DNA of 15,292 bases from CAYPHY01 sp964410625 (GTDB lineage: Bacteria > Chloroflexota > Anaerolineae > Promineifilales > Promineifilaceae). The first letter of the stretch is position 1. Every line of letters starts with the position of its first letter. The stretch is taken from the NCBI GenBank assembly GCA_964410625.1, contig CAYPHY010000072.1, forward strand, positions 1-15,292, given 5' to 3'. The notes under the pieces are model-generated. The model searched no databases, had not been told where the DNA came from, and saw only the letters and a program-made list of their open reading frames with translations. Position numbers and translations under genes: made by a program. Below, piece by piece: positions 7,071-13,451 of the stretch.

Positions 7071-7577
7071 ATGCGTCGCGAAGTCCTGACCTGGTCCGAC
7101 GTAGACAAGTTAATTGATTATCTGGTGCCGCAAATTCAGGGGCGCTTTGACTCGATGTTGATTATCACTCGCGGAGGGATTGTCCCTGGCGGTTTGTTGG
7201 CCGAGGCGCTGAATATCACCTATATCTTGACTGCCTCGGTGCGCTTCCCGGCCGATTTCCCCGGCCTGCAACCAACGCCGCAGCAGATTAAGTATGCTAT
7301 CCCGGAATTTATCCAGTTCCCCGATGATGATCTGCTGTCCGGCCGTCGCATCCTCGTCGTGGATGATGTCTGGACGACCGGCCGCAATAGCGTCACCGTC
7401 GCCAACCACATTGACGCCGCCGGAGGGATGCCGGAGATTTGTGTGCTGCACTACAAACCGGCCTCATCGCTCTATCCCGGCTTTGCGCCCACCTATTACG
7501 CGGCCGTCACCGATTCCTACATCATCTACCCCTGGGAACGCGACCGCGGCCCAGAGATGCTCGGCGTGTGGAACTAA
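7071..7577 (+). CDS. Purine (hypoxanthine/xanthine-type) phosphoribosyltransferase
   Basis: This 168-residue type I phosphoribosyltransferase would join a purine base to PRPP for salvage in the cytoplasm. The PRPP-binding loop is clear: ILVVDDVWTTGR at residues 94-105, with the paired Asp at 98-99. An earlier IITRGGIVPG matches the conserved GG(Y/L)xPG-type beta-alpha turn. The C-terminal YYAAVTDSYIIYPWE resembles the base-binding WxxYPWE end of xanthine-guanine transferases. The start is the ATG after taggagaagccg. The substrate (xanthine, guanine or hypoxanthine) cannot be decided from the sequence, and regulatory relatives exist. It is probably transcribed from the promoter at 7007. The SRP RNA gene follows about 170 bp downstream, after a palindromic repeat. 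Confidence 0.9.
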   Translation: MRREVLTWSDVDKLIDYLVPQIQGRFDSMLIITRGGIVPGGLLAEALNITYILTASVRFPADFPGLQPTPQQIKYAIPEFIQFPDDDLLSGRRILVVDDVWTTGRNSVTVANHIDAAGGMPEICVLHYKPASSLYPGFAPTYYAAVTDSYIIYPWERDRGPEMLGVWN

Positions 7578-7585
7578 GAAAGGAG

Positions 7586-7655
7586 TTGACACGAATTACA
7601 CAAATGACACGAAGTGAAACGCCTGCTTTCGTGAAATACGTGTCATTCGTGTCGA
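7586..7655. repeat. Dispersed palindrome, GACACGAAT family, copy 1
   Basis: The left arm 7586-7613 (contains gacacgaattacac) and right arm 7628-7655 (contains gtgtcattcgtgtcg) are imperfect reverse complements, about 22 of 28 positions. They share the sequence of copies at 9061-9222 and 11683-11749. It lies just after the phosphoribosyltransferase stop. Confidence 0.8.
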
Positions 7656-7747
7656 AAAATATAACCATTTGTGTTACACGTTGTAAGCTTACCACTACGT
7701 GAGTGTGTTTGACTGCTAACACTCGCTTTGCTAACATTCTTATTGTG

Positions 7748-7889
7748 GATGTGTCCATGCGACCGGTGGCGACTGGGTCCCTGGCGGCAGAAGCCGCCGA
7801 ACCGTGTCAGGTCCGGAAGGAAGCAGCACTAAGGCGTTTCTTCTGGGTGCCCAGGATCACCTGGTAGTCATCGGTCTCATGGACATATC
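7748..7889 (+). ncRNA. ffs: Signal recognition particle RNA (small bacterial type, 4.5S-like)
   Basis: The universal SRP domain IV core, gtgtcaggtccggaaggaag followed by cagc, is present at 7805-7828. It has the GGAA apical tetraloop and the symmetric and asymmetric internal loops that bind Ffh. Flanking halves pair along a long hairpin (ctggg with cccag, ccggtgg with cacctgg). The outermost helix is 7748-7759 with 7878-7889, twelve pairs including one G-U. That gives about 142 nt, longer than E. coli 4.5S but without an Alu domain. A local GGCGGC-agaa-GCCGCC hairpin could form in the 5' half at 7784-7799. The RNA targets membrane protein synthesis with Ffh and FtsY. Exact ends are inferred from pairing; the core could be annotated as roughly 7765-7870. 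Confidence 0.95.
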
Positions 7890-9051
7890 AAACCCAAACC
7901 GCACCCGCTTTATTATCCCCCTTTTGTTTGGCGCAGGCGTTCTCAGCCTGATCGCGGCCGTTCTCCTTCTTCGTCAACCCAATCCGGCCAACGACTTTTC
8001 CTCTACGCCTGTAGCTACCACCCACCCAACCGGATCACCCGATCGCCAATCGCCAATCTCCCAATCTCCTAATCTTTCGGTCTCTGAGTCTCTGCTCACC
8101 CCTACTGCTGCCTCCAAAACCGTCACAATCCAAGATGAGAACGAAGAACAAACGGTAATATCCACGGCCGCCACCGTTAGCGAGGCATTGGACGAAGCGG
8201 CCGTCATCCTGGATGAAGCCGATGTCATTAGCCCAACGGCCGACGCCCCCCTAACCGATGGCCTGCGGATTGAGATTGAACGCGCCATACCGGTGACGAT
8301 AGCCGTAGACGGTCGCCAGCTTGATGTGCTGACCGTTGCCGATAGACCACTCGAAGCGTTGGCGGCCGCCGGTGTGGGACTGGTTGGCTTCGACTATCTG
8401 CGTACCGCCCCGGAATCGCTCCAGGCTGGCGACACCATCGAAGTCGTGCGCGTTAGCGAGCGCATCATTCTGGAGGAGGAGATTATCCCTTACGAAACGC
8501 TCTATCAGGCGAATGCAGAAATGGAACTTGACACCCAGGCCGTCACCAGCAGCGGATCACCAGGGTTGTTGCATCGCCGCATCCGTGTCCGCATTGAAAA
8601 CGGGCAGGAAGTCGGCCGTGAGGTGGAGAGCGAATGGGTGGCACGCGAGCCGGTGAACCAGGTTATCTCCTATGGCACAGCGATCAATATTCGTACCCTG
8701 GATACGCCGGAAGGGCCAATTGAATATTGGCGGGTGGTGCGGATGCACGTCATCTCTTATACTCCTTCTAGCGCCGGAAAGAAACCGGGAGAACCCGGCT
8801 ATGGCATCACTGCCAGTGGCTTACCGGCGGGGAAAGGGGTCGTGGCCGTTGATCCCCGCATCGTCCCCTTCCGTTCGCGCGTCTATGTCCCTGGTTATGG
8901 TATTGCGGTGGCCGGAGATACGGGTGGCGGGGTGCGCGGCCGGATGATCGATCTTGGCTATCCCGATAACGGCTATGTCCACTGGTCACATGCCGAAGAT
9001 GTCTATTATCTGACCCCCGTACCAGAGAACATCACCTATATCTTGCCCTAA
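7879..9051 (+). CDS. G5/3D-domain cell-wall protein (YabE/resuscitation-factor-like)
   Basis: This 390-residue protein has an N-terminal membrane anchor or uncleaved signal (residues ~10-31). A Ser/Pro/Thr-rich linker follows, then a ubiquitin-like DUF348 module (~129-193, VTIAVDGRQLDVLTVADRPL), a G5-type module (~194-267, IPYETLYQANAEMELDT) and a C-terminal 3D domain (~291-365). The three Asp that name the domain are D325 (AVDPRIVPF), D347 (AGDTGGGVRG) and D358 (MIDLGY). Such proteins act outside the membrane on peptidoglycan, often as lytic transglycosylases of the MltA-like double-psi barrel. I chose ATG 7879 because it leads directly into the anchor. Upstream in-frame sequence belongs to the SRP RNA, and no good ribosome site is visible. 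Linker residues ~55-73 are encoded by a dispersed repeat. rsmA follows, as in the Bacillus yabE-ksgA region. Confidence 0.9.
   Translation: MDISNPNRTRFIIPLLFGAGVLSLIAAVLLLRQPNPANDFSSTPVATTHPTGSPDRQSPISQSPNLSVSESLLTPTAASKTVTIQDENEEQTVISTAATVSEALDEAAVILDEADVISPTADAPLTDGLRIEIERAIPVTIAVDGRQLDVLTVADRPLEALAAAGVGLVGFDYLRTAPESLQAGDTIEVVRVSERIILEEEIIPYETLYQANAEMELDTQAVTSSGSPGLLHRRIRVRIENGQEVGREVESEWVAREPVNQVISYGTAINIRTLDTPEGPIEYWRVVRMHVISYTPSSAGKKPGEPGYGITASGLPAGKGVVAVDPRIVPFRSRVYVPGYGIAVAGDTGGGVRGRMIDLGYPDNGYVHWSHAEDVYYLTPVPENITYILP
8044..8094. repeat. Dispersed repeat inside the 3D-protein reading frame
   Basis: The stretch cgccaatcgccaatctccca and onward to about 8094 is a short-period, pyrimidine-rich sequence. 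It resembles the non-coding repeat upstream of uvrA (4811-4845). It encodes a Ser/Pro/Gln-rich linker (RQSPISQSPNLSVSESL) and is an in-frame insert between the membrane anchor and the folded modules. Confidence 0.55.
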
Positions 9052-9060
9052 GATATTTTT

Positions 9061-9222
9061 CGACACGAATTGCACGAATGCCACGAAATGGCTGTAATTT
9101 ATGGGGACGCAGATACACATGGATATTCACAAAAATTCGTGTTCATCTTTGTCAATCCGTGTTCTAAAAACTGACAGCCCGATTTAGCAAAACAGTTCGT
9201 GCCATTCGTGAAATTCGTGTCA
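9061..9222. repeat. Dispersed palindrome, GACACGAAT family, copy 2 with long loop
   Basis: The left arm 9061-9087 and right arm 9196-9222 match as reverse complements at 24 of 27 positions. Between them is a ~108-bp insert with ggacgcagatacacatggat and atccgtgttc. That insert looks like a second repeat family (GCAGATAAACGCGGAT type) also seen inside the biotin carboxylase gene. It fills the space between the 3D-protein stop and the rsmA start, ten bases before the rsmA ATG. Confidence 0.8.
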
Positions 9223-9232
9223 AAATAAACTG

Positions 9233-10060
9233 ATGCATCCGAAAGAACGCCTCACCCAATATGGCATTGAACCGAAGCAGAGCCTGGGGCAAAATTTTCT
9301 CTTTGACGACAACATCCTCACCAACATCGTCGCCGCGGCCGATCTCTCCGCAACCGACGAAGTGCTAGAGGTCGGGCCGGGGATTGGTGCGCTGACCCGT
9401 CATCTGGCAACGGCCGCTCGCCGGGTTGTCGCCATCGAACTCGACCAACGCTTCTTGCCCATCCTTGAACAAGAACTGTCTGGCTTCTCCAATGTGGAGC
9501 TGATCCACGCTGATATTTTGGAGGTTGATCCGGCCGATTATTTTAGTGGGCAGACGGAGGCAGGGAGTCGCTACAAGGTTGTGGGGAATGTGCCTTATTA
9601 CATTACAGGGGCAATTCTGCGCCATTTGCTGGGCGCAACGCTCAAACCGGCGCGGATGGTTTTAACGGTGCAGAAGGAAGTGGCGGAACGGCTAACCGCC
9701 GCGCCACCTAATATGAGTCTGCTGGCGGTCAGTGTCCAGGTCTATGGGCAGGTAGAACGGGTGATGACGGTGAAGGCCGGGGCTTTTTGGCCGCGGCCGG
9801 ATGTAGACTCGGCCGTTGTCGCCATCACCATAGACCCCCAACACCTCGGTGAGCAGCCGGCTTTTGATGAAAAACGATTCTTCCGCCTTGTCCGTGCCGG
9901 GTTCAGCCAGAAACGAAAGCAATTAAAGAACAACCTGCGGAGCCTGGGTGGTGATGCGTTGGTGGCCGAGGCATTGGAGCGAGCGGGAATAGACGGCCGC
10001 CGCCGCGCCGAAACCCTCTCCCTCCACGAATGGCAGCGGCTCTATGAAGCTTTTTTGTAG
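9233..10060 (+). CDS. rsmA: 16S rRNA dimethyladenosine transferase (RsmA/KsgA)
   Basis: RsmA dimethylates two adjacent adenines in the 3' terminal helix of 16S rRNA using S-adenosylmethionine, a late step of small-subunit assembly. The 275-residue length is normal. The N-terminus PKQSLGQNFL is the family signature. The SAM-binding motif I is EVGPGIGALT (residues 46-55), with acidic E in IELDQRF. The catalytic motif IV is NVPYYI (119-124). AFWPRPDVDSAVV and the C-terminal helical RNA-binding part (FSQKRKQLKNNL) follow. The ATG at 9233 is the only start matching the family. No clear Shine-Dalgarno precedes it, only the arm of palindromic repeat copy 2. It converges with the biotin carboxylase gene. 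Confidence 0.97.
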   Translation: MHPKERLTQYGIEPKQSLGQNFLFDDNILTNIVAAADLSATDEVLEVGPGIGALTRHLATAARRVVAIELDQRFLPILEQELSGFSNVELIHADILEVDPADYFSGQTEAGSRYKVVGNVPYYITGAILRHLLGATLKPARMVLTVQKEVAERLTAAPPNMSLLAVSVQVYGQVERVMTVKAGAFWPRPDVDSAVVAITIDPQHLGEQPAFDEKRFFRLVRAGFSQKRKQLKNNLRSLGGDALVAEALERAGIDGRRRAETLSLHEWQRLYEAFL

Positions 10061-10104
10061 GTCGAGTTGTTTACTCGACCAGGAGGTAGGCACGGGTAAA
10101 CAAC
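10060..10104. terminator. Hairpin(s) between convergent rsmA and biotin carboxylase genes
   Basis: ggtcgagt (10060-10067) pairs with actcgacc (10073-10080) around a five-base loop, overlapping the last base of the rsmA stop codon. An alternative stem pairs 10066-10074 (gttgtttac) with 10096-10104 (gtaaacaac). The two structures are mutually exclusive. No T-run follows, so termination is inferred from location. The sequence may be another dispersed repeat. Confidence 0.5.
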
Positions 10105-10117
10105 CGACGCTACGGGC

Positions 10118-11671
10118 TTAGACATTGCGCCAACGGCCGACTGTTTCCCAGGGGTCTATTGAGGGGATAGAGGCGGTTGCTCCTTGTCGTGCTGGACGGC
10201 CGCCGTTTTGCAATGATTCAAATACCGCCAGGGCCAGCCACTCCGCTTCGCTGGCGGCTTGTTCTGGTTGCCAGTCGCTGAAATGTGTTTCCAGATAGCT
10301 GGTCGGTGTCTCTCCGGCGAGAAATGCCCGTTCTTCGAGAATCGCCAGCAAGTAGGGGATGTTGGTGGTCACACCCAGCACAATGGTTTCGCGCAAGGCG
10401 CGTACCATTTTACGGATCGCCTCCGGCCGGTCGTGGCCCCAGGTGATGATCTTCGCCAGCATCGGATCATAGTAGGGTGTGACGGCCGATCCCGTCACAA
10501 TCCCATCATCCACACGCACGCCGGGGCCAGACGGCCGTTGGTAAAAGCCAATCTCACCAATCGAAGGCAGAAAGTCGCGTGCCGGGTCCTCAGCATAGAT
10601 GCGGCACTCTATGGCATGGCCGCGTTGAGTGATTTGAGGATGGTTACGCGGATCACGCGGATCTTTCGCAGATAAACGCGGATTTATTTCTTGTTGGAAG
10701 GGTAGAGGCTCTCCGGCGGCGATGCGGATTTGCCAGGTGGCGAGGTCGAGGCCGGTCACTAACTCTGTCACCGGATGTTCCACTTGCAGACGAGTGTTCA
10801 TCTCCAGGAAGTAAAAGTCGCCCTGCTCGTCCACGATAAACTCCACCGTCCCGGCATTGGTGTAATCGGCCGCCCGTGCTAACTTCACCGCTGCCTCGGC
10901 CATCGCCTGGCGCACGGCCGCGTCCCGAATCACCGGCGCCGGGCTTTCCTCGATGATCTTCTGGTGACGGCGCTGGATCGAACATTCACGCTCAAAGAGG
11001 TGGACCAAGTTGCCATGCTGGTCGCCTAATATCTGGATTTCGACATGGTGGATCGCAGTGAAATATCTCTCCAGCAGCAAATGGTCGCTGCCAAACGCCG
11101 AAAGCGACTCTTTACGGGCAGCTTGTAATGCGCCGGGCAAGTCGGCCGCCGACTCGACCACACGCATTCCCTTACCACCACCGCCAGCACTGGCCTTGAT
11201 AAGCAGCGGAAAGCCGATGGATTCGGCCGCCATTGCTAATTGCCCATCGTCCAACCCCGCACCATCCACCCCTGGCACAACCGGCACACCGGCCGCCTCG
11301 GCCAGTTCGCGGGCGGCTGCCTTGCTCCCCAGACGGCGCATCGCCTCCGCGCTAGGGCCAATAAAGACAATCCCACGTTCAACGCACGCCTCGACAAATT
11401 CCGCGTTCTCGCTGAGAAAGCCATAGCCGGGATGAATCCCCTCCGCCCCAGCCGTAGCGGCAATCCTCAGGATTGCCTCCTGGTTGAGATAGGTATCGGC
11501 CGCCGCCACCCCCGGCAAGGGATAGCTCTCATCCGCTTCCAGGACATAAGGAGCCTGCGCGTCCGCTTCAGAGTAGATAGCTATCGCTCGAATCCCCAAC
11601 TCCCGGCAAGCGACGATAATCCGCCTAGCAATCTCACCTCGGTTTGCGATTAAAATTCGTTCAAACATCAT
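10118..11671 (-). CDS. accC: Biotin carboxylase (acyl-/methylcrotonyl-CoA carboxylase alpha subunit type) without biotin-carrier domain
   Basis: This 517-residue protein would carboxylate biotin using ATP and bicarbonate. It opens with FERILIANRGEIARRI, the family signature. The ATP-grasp part has IKASAGGGGKGMR, ERECSIQRRHQKIIEE and the catalytic FLEMNTRLQVEHPVTE, followed by RGHAIECRIYAEDP. The protein ends in DPWETVGRWRNV, which resembles the start of the linker domain that in methylcrotonyl- and acyl-CoA carboxylases leads to the biotinyl domain. No AMKM-type biotin site is present. About 17 extra residues (INPRLSAKDPRDPRNHP, ~329-345) interrupt the QE...RGHA junction and are repeat-encoded. 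Start is the first of two tandem ATGs, with only a weak ribosome site. It lies 100 bp downstream of the crotonase gene on the same strand, suggesting leucine catabolism. Confidence 0.93.
   Translation of the reverse strand: MMFERILIANRGEIARRIIVACRELGIRAIAIYSEADAQAPYVLEADESYPLPGVAAADTYLNQEAILRIAATAGAEGIHPGYGFLSENAEFVEACVERGIVFIGPSAEAMRRLGSKAAARELAEAAGVPVVPGVDGAGLDDGQLAMAAESIGFPLLIKASAGGGGKGMRVVESAADLPGALQAARKESLSAFGSDHLLLERYFTAIHHVEIQILGDQHGNLVHLFERECSIQRRHQKIIEESPAPVIRDAAVRQAMAEAAVKLARAADYTNAGTVEFIVDEQGDFYFLEMNTRLQVEHPVTELVTGLDLATWQIRIAAGEPLPFQQEINPRLSAKDPRDPRNHPQITQRGHAIECRIYAEDPARDFLPSIGEIGFYQRPSGPGVRVDDGIVTGSAVTPYYDPMLAKIITWGHDRPEAIRKMVRALRETIVLGVTTNIPYLLAILEERAFLAGETPTSYLETHFSDWQPEQAASEAEWLALAVFESLQNGGRPARQGATASIPSIDPWETVGRWRNV
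10633..10692. repeat. Palindromic repeat inserted in-frame in the biotin carboxylase gene
   Basis: The plus strand reads acgcggatcacgcggatctt and continues to cgcagataaacgcggattta. This is the iterated RCGCGGAT / GCAGATAAAC pattern of an intergenic repeat, related to the insert within repeat copy 2 at 9100-9170. It is read in frame by the biotin carboxylase gene and accounts for the ~17 residues missing from ordinary homologues at this point. Confidence 0.7.
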
Positions 11672-11682
11672 GTTCCATTTTT

Positions 11683-11749
11683 CGACACGAATGACACGAA
11701 TGACACGAAAATAGAAGATAAATTCGTGTCATTCGTGCAATTCGTGTCA
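11683..11749. repeat. Dispersed palindrome, GACACGAAT family, copy 3
   Basis: The left arm 11683-11709 (cgacacgaatgacacgaatg onward) and right arm 11723-11749 pair at 24 of 27 positions around a 13-base loop. It lies between the crotonase stop and the biotin carboxylase start. It would form a strong hairpin in the shared minus-strand mRNA. Confidence 0.9.
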
Positions 11750-11771
11750 AAATATGTCAAATGAAACAGGT

Positions 11772-12569
11772 TCAAGTCGGCAGTTGCCACCAGGGTTTGC
11801 GCTTTTCGAGGAAGGCGGTCATCCCTTCGCGCCCTTCCTCGCTGGCACGGCGTTGGGCGATGAGATTGGCGGTGTAGTCGCGCATTTCCTCTTTCGGCCG
11901 AAACGCCACATTACGCAGCAACTCCTTAACCGCCGCCTGCGCCCCCGGTGCAGCCTGAAGCAACTCTGTTACCCGCTGGTTGACCTTCTTATCCAATTGC
12001 TCTTCTGAAGCCACATGCTGGATCAACCCAATTTCCTGTGCGCGACGGGCGAAGAAGCGTTCGCCGGTCAGGAACAGTTCGCGGGCGTAGGTGGGGCCGA
12101 TCTTAGCGACGACAAACGGGGAGATAACCGCTGGAACGATGCCCAATCGCGACTCGCTAAAACCAAATTGTGCGTTCTCGACGGCAACGACAATATCACA
12201 ACAGCTAATCAGTCCCGCGCCGCCGCCAATCGCCGCGCCATTCACCCGGCCGACCACCGGTTTAGGACAATTGTCCACCGCCCACATCAAGTCAAAGATC
12301 GCCTGTCCGTCGGCGACGTTTTGTTCAAAGGTGTAATCGGCCGCTGCCCGCATGAAGGAGAGGTCGGCCCCGGCACAAAAGCTACGGCCGTTGCCCGTCA
12401 GCACCACCACCCGCACATCATCACGCCCCGGCAGTTGGCTAAACACCTCGGTCAATGCCCCCACCATCTCCGGATTCATCGCATTATGTTGCTCCGGCCG
12501 GTTGAGGGTAATGGTTAGAACACCAGTGGCAGAAAGCGTTTGGTCAACCATAAGATAAGGGGTTACCAT
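11772..12569 (-). CDS. Enoyl-CoA hydratase/isomerase family, methylglutaconyl-CoA hydratase (LiuC)-like
   Basis: This 265-residue crotonase-fold enzyme acts on acyl-CoA thioesters in the cytoplasm. The CoA and oxyanion-hole motif GRSFCAGADLSFM is present, as is NGAAIGGGAGLISCCDIVVA, which forms the second oxyanion-hole half. The acid in FGFSESRLGIVPAVISPFVV matches the second catalytic Glu. The first crotonase Glu is replaced (GGGAGL rather than GGGxEL). That change, together with SESRLGIVPAVISPFVV and FLTGERF, is what I recall from LiuC-type methylglutaconyl-CoA hydratases of leucine breakdown. The start at 12569 has ggtggag at good spacing, and the upstream antitoxin stop is only three bases away, so the two are probably translationally coupled. 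The biotin carboxylase that follows fits the same pathway. Family certain; pathway role probable. Confidence 0.92.
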   Translation of the reverse strand: MVTPYLMVDQTLSATGVLTITLNRPEQHNAMNPEMVGALTEVFSQLPGRDDVRVVVLTGNGRSFCAGADLSFMRAAADYTFEQNVADGQAIFDLMWAVDNCPKPVVGRVNGAAIGGGAGLISCCDIVVAVENAQFGFSESRLGIVPAVISPFVVAKIGPTYARELFLTGERFFARRAQEIGLIQHVASEEQLDKKVNQRVTELLQAAPGAQAAVKELLRNVAFRPKEEMRDYTANLIAQRRASEEGREGMTAFLEKRKPWWQLPT

Positions 12570-12572
12570 AGC

Positions 12573-12908
12573 TTAAACTCCACCCTTCTTTTGCGCTATT
12601 TTAGCTTTCACGCGCCTGACTACCTCATCTGTCAACCCCTCTTCCTGCTCAACAAACTCCCTCTCTGCCAAAAACGCTTCTGTATCTGGCAGGGATGGCT
12701 TACCAAGACGTTCCAGCAGTTGTTCGTATCGTACACGCTGTTGTTCGACTATTTCTGAAGGTAATACCTGGACTGTGAAACGAGTGGCCGCCTGACGAGC
12801 CAGGGCATAGACTAGATATTGATTGAGCGACACCCCTTCTTGTTGCGCCAATCGTTCAAGTTCGAGGTGTAGCGAATCGGGCAGCCTTAGTGTAAATCTT
12901 CCCATCAT
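12573..12908 (-). CDS. Ribbon-helix-helix antitoxin of a PIN-domain toxin-antitoxin pair
   Basis: This 111-residue protein has an N-terminal ribbon-helix-helix DNA-binding unit. Its strand is GRFTLRLPDSL, followed by two helices (HLELERLAQQEG and SLNQYLVYALARQAA), typical of HicB-C/Arc-like antitoxins. The remaining ~70 residues are charged and helical, and probably wrap the toxin. Tandem ATGs at 12908 and 12905 overlap the toxin TGA, so translation is coupled; aggaaa precedes. It should repress its own promoter and neutralise the PIN ribonuclease. The toxin gene comes first, opposite to the usual VapBC order. The stop lies three bases before the crotonase start. Confidence 0.85.
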   Translation of the reverse strand: MMGRFTLRLPDSLHLELERLAQQEGVSLNQYLVYALARQAATRFTVQVLPSEIVEQQRVRYEQLLERLGKPSLPDTEAFLAEREFVEQEEGLTDEVVRRVKAKIAQKKGGV

Positions 12909-13339
12909 CTTTTTCCTAATTCGGCTAACAGTGCCAATAACTCCAATGGAGTGAATACACGCAAGCCTAGCTGTCTTTCAGCCCTCCGATAGTCTTTCTT
13001 GTTCAGGGTAACAACCATAGCGTTTGCGTTCATTGCACAATCAATCACCATATCGTCACCAGGATCGGGTGAAGCAGGTCGCCAAGAGTAGTAAATTGAG
13101 ACAAAGGTAGCGAGGCTCAGTAATGTACTAAGGGCAACTTGTGCCTTTTCCCACTTATTTGCGGATAGTTTGCGCGAAAGTACATCTACATACTCATAAG
13201 CCAGCGCATCAGATATGAAAACATCTATTAGCCCGGCGAGCCAGGCGTCAACTATCAGGCCACAGGTCCCGTTTTGTTTGATGAGTCCTTCAAACAGAAT
13301 ATTTGTATCAACTACAACCCGGAAGTACTCATCATCCAT
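12905..13339 (-). CDS. PIN-domain ribonuclease toxin (COG1569/PIN_3-like)
   Basis: This 144-residue PIN-domain protein is likely a Mg-dependent RNA-cleaving toxin. The acidic active-site residues are all visible: D11 (VVVDTNIL), E49 (ALAYEYVDVL), D95/D96 with D100 (PDPGDDMVIDCA), and D116 (TLNKKDY). The DPxDD pattern is what I associate with the PIN_3 group, which is commonly paired with ribbon-helix-helix antitoxins. The ATG at 13339 follows a perfect TATAAT by exactly six bases and has no ribosome binding site, suggesting a leaderless mRNA. Its end overlaps the antitoxin start by four bases. The pair sits in a CGGCCG-poor stretch, which fits recent acquisition. Confidence 0.88.
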   Translation of the reverse strand: MDDEYFRVVVDTNILFEGLIKQNGTCGLIVDAWLAGLIDVFISDALAYEYVDVLSRKLSANKWEKAQVALSTLLSLATFVSIYYSWRPASPDPGDDMVIDCAMNANAMVVTLNKKDYRRAERQLGLRVFTPLELLALLAELGKR

Positions 13340-13345
13340 GACATC

Positions 13346-13373
13346 ATTATAGCACTGTATTTAGTGTCGTAAA
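13346..13373 (-). promoter_or_regulatory. Promoter of the toxin-antitoxin operon, probably leaderless
   Basis: On the minus strand TTTACG (13373-13368) and a perfect TATAAT (13351-13346) are 16 bp apart. Six bases separate the -10 box from the toxin ATG at 13339, so transcription would start at or next to the A of ATG. The spacer holds a small inverted repeat, CACT-aaatac-AGTG, a possible antitoxin operator. Confidence 0.6.
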
Positions 13374-13417
13374 GACTTAAGGACTTGTAGAAGTGTCTTT
13401 ATAGAGCTGCGTGGTAG

Positions 13418-13445
13418 TTGCATAGTCATAAACACAGTTGATAAT
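13418..13445 (+). promoter_or_regulatory. Promoter of the beta-helix gene, probably leaderless
   Basis: TTGCAT (13418-13423) and GATAAT (13440-13445) are 16 bp apart. The -10 box ends six bases before the ATG at 13452. This mirrors the geometry of the divergent toxin promoter. The ggtgg between box and start is too close to the ATG to be a good ribosome site. Confidence 0.5.
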
Positions 13446-13451
13446 GGTGGA

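Noticed and set aside
7804..7878. GTG-initiated 25-residue N-terminal extension of the 3D-domain protein
   Set aside because: This stretch is the conserved SRP RNA core. The extended peptide has no signal features, and the ATG at 7879 leads directly into the membrane anchor.
7586..11749. GACACGAAT palindromes as insertion-sequence ends
   Set aside because: No transposase or remnant lies between the arms or copies; known genes fill the space, so they are treated as dispersed non-coding repeats.
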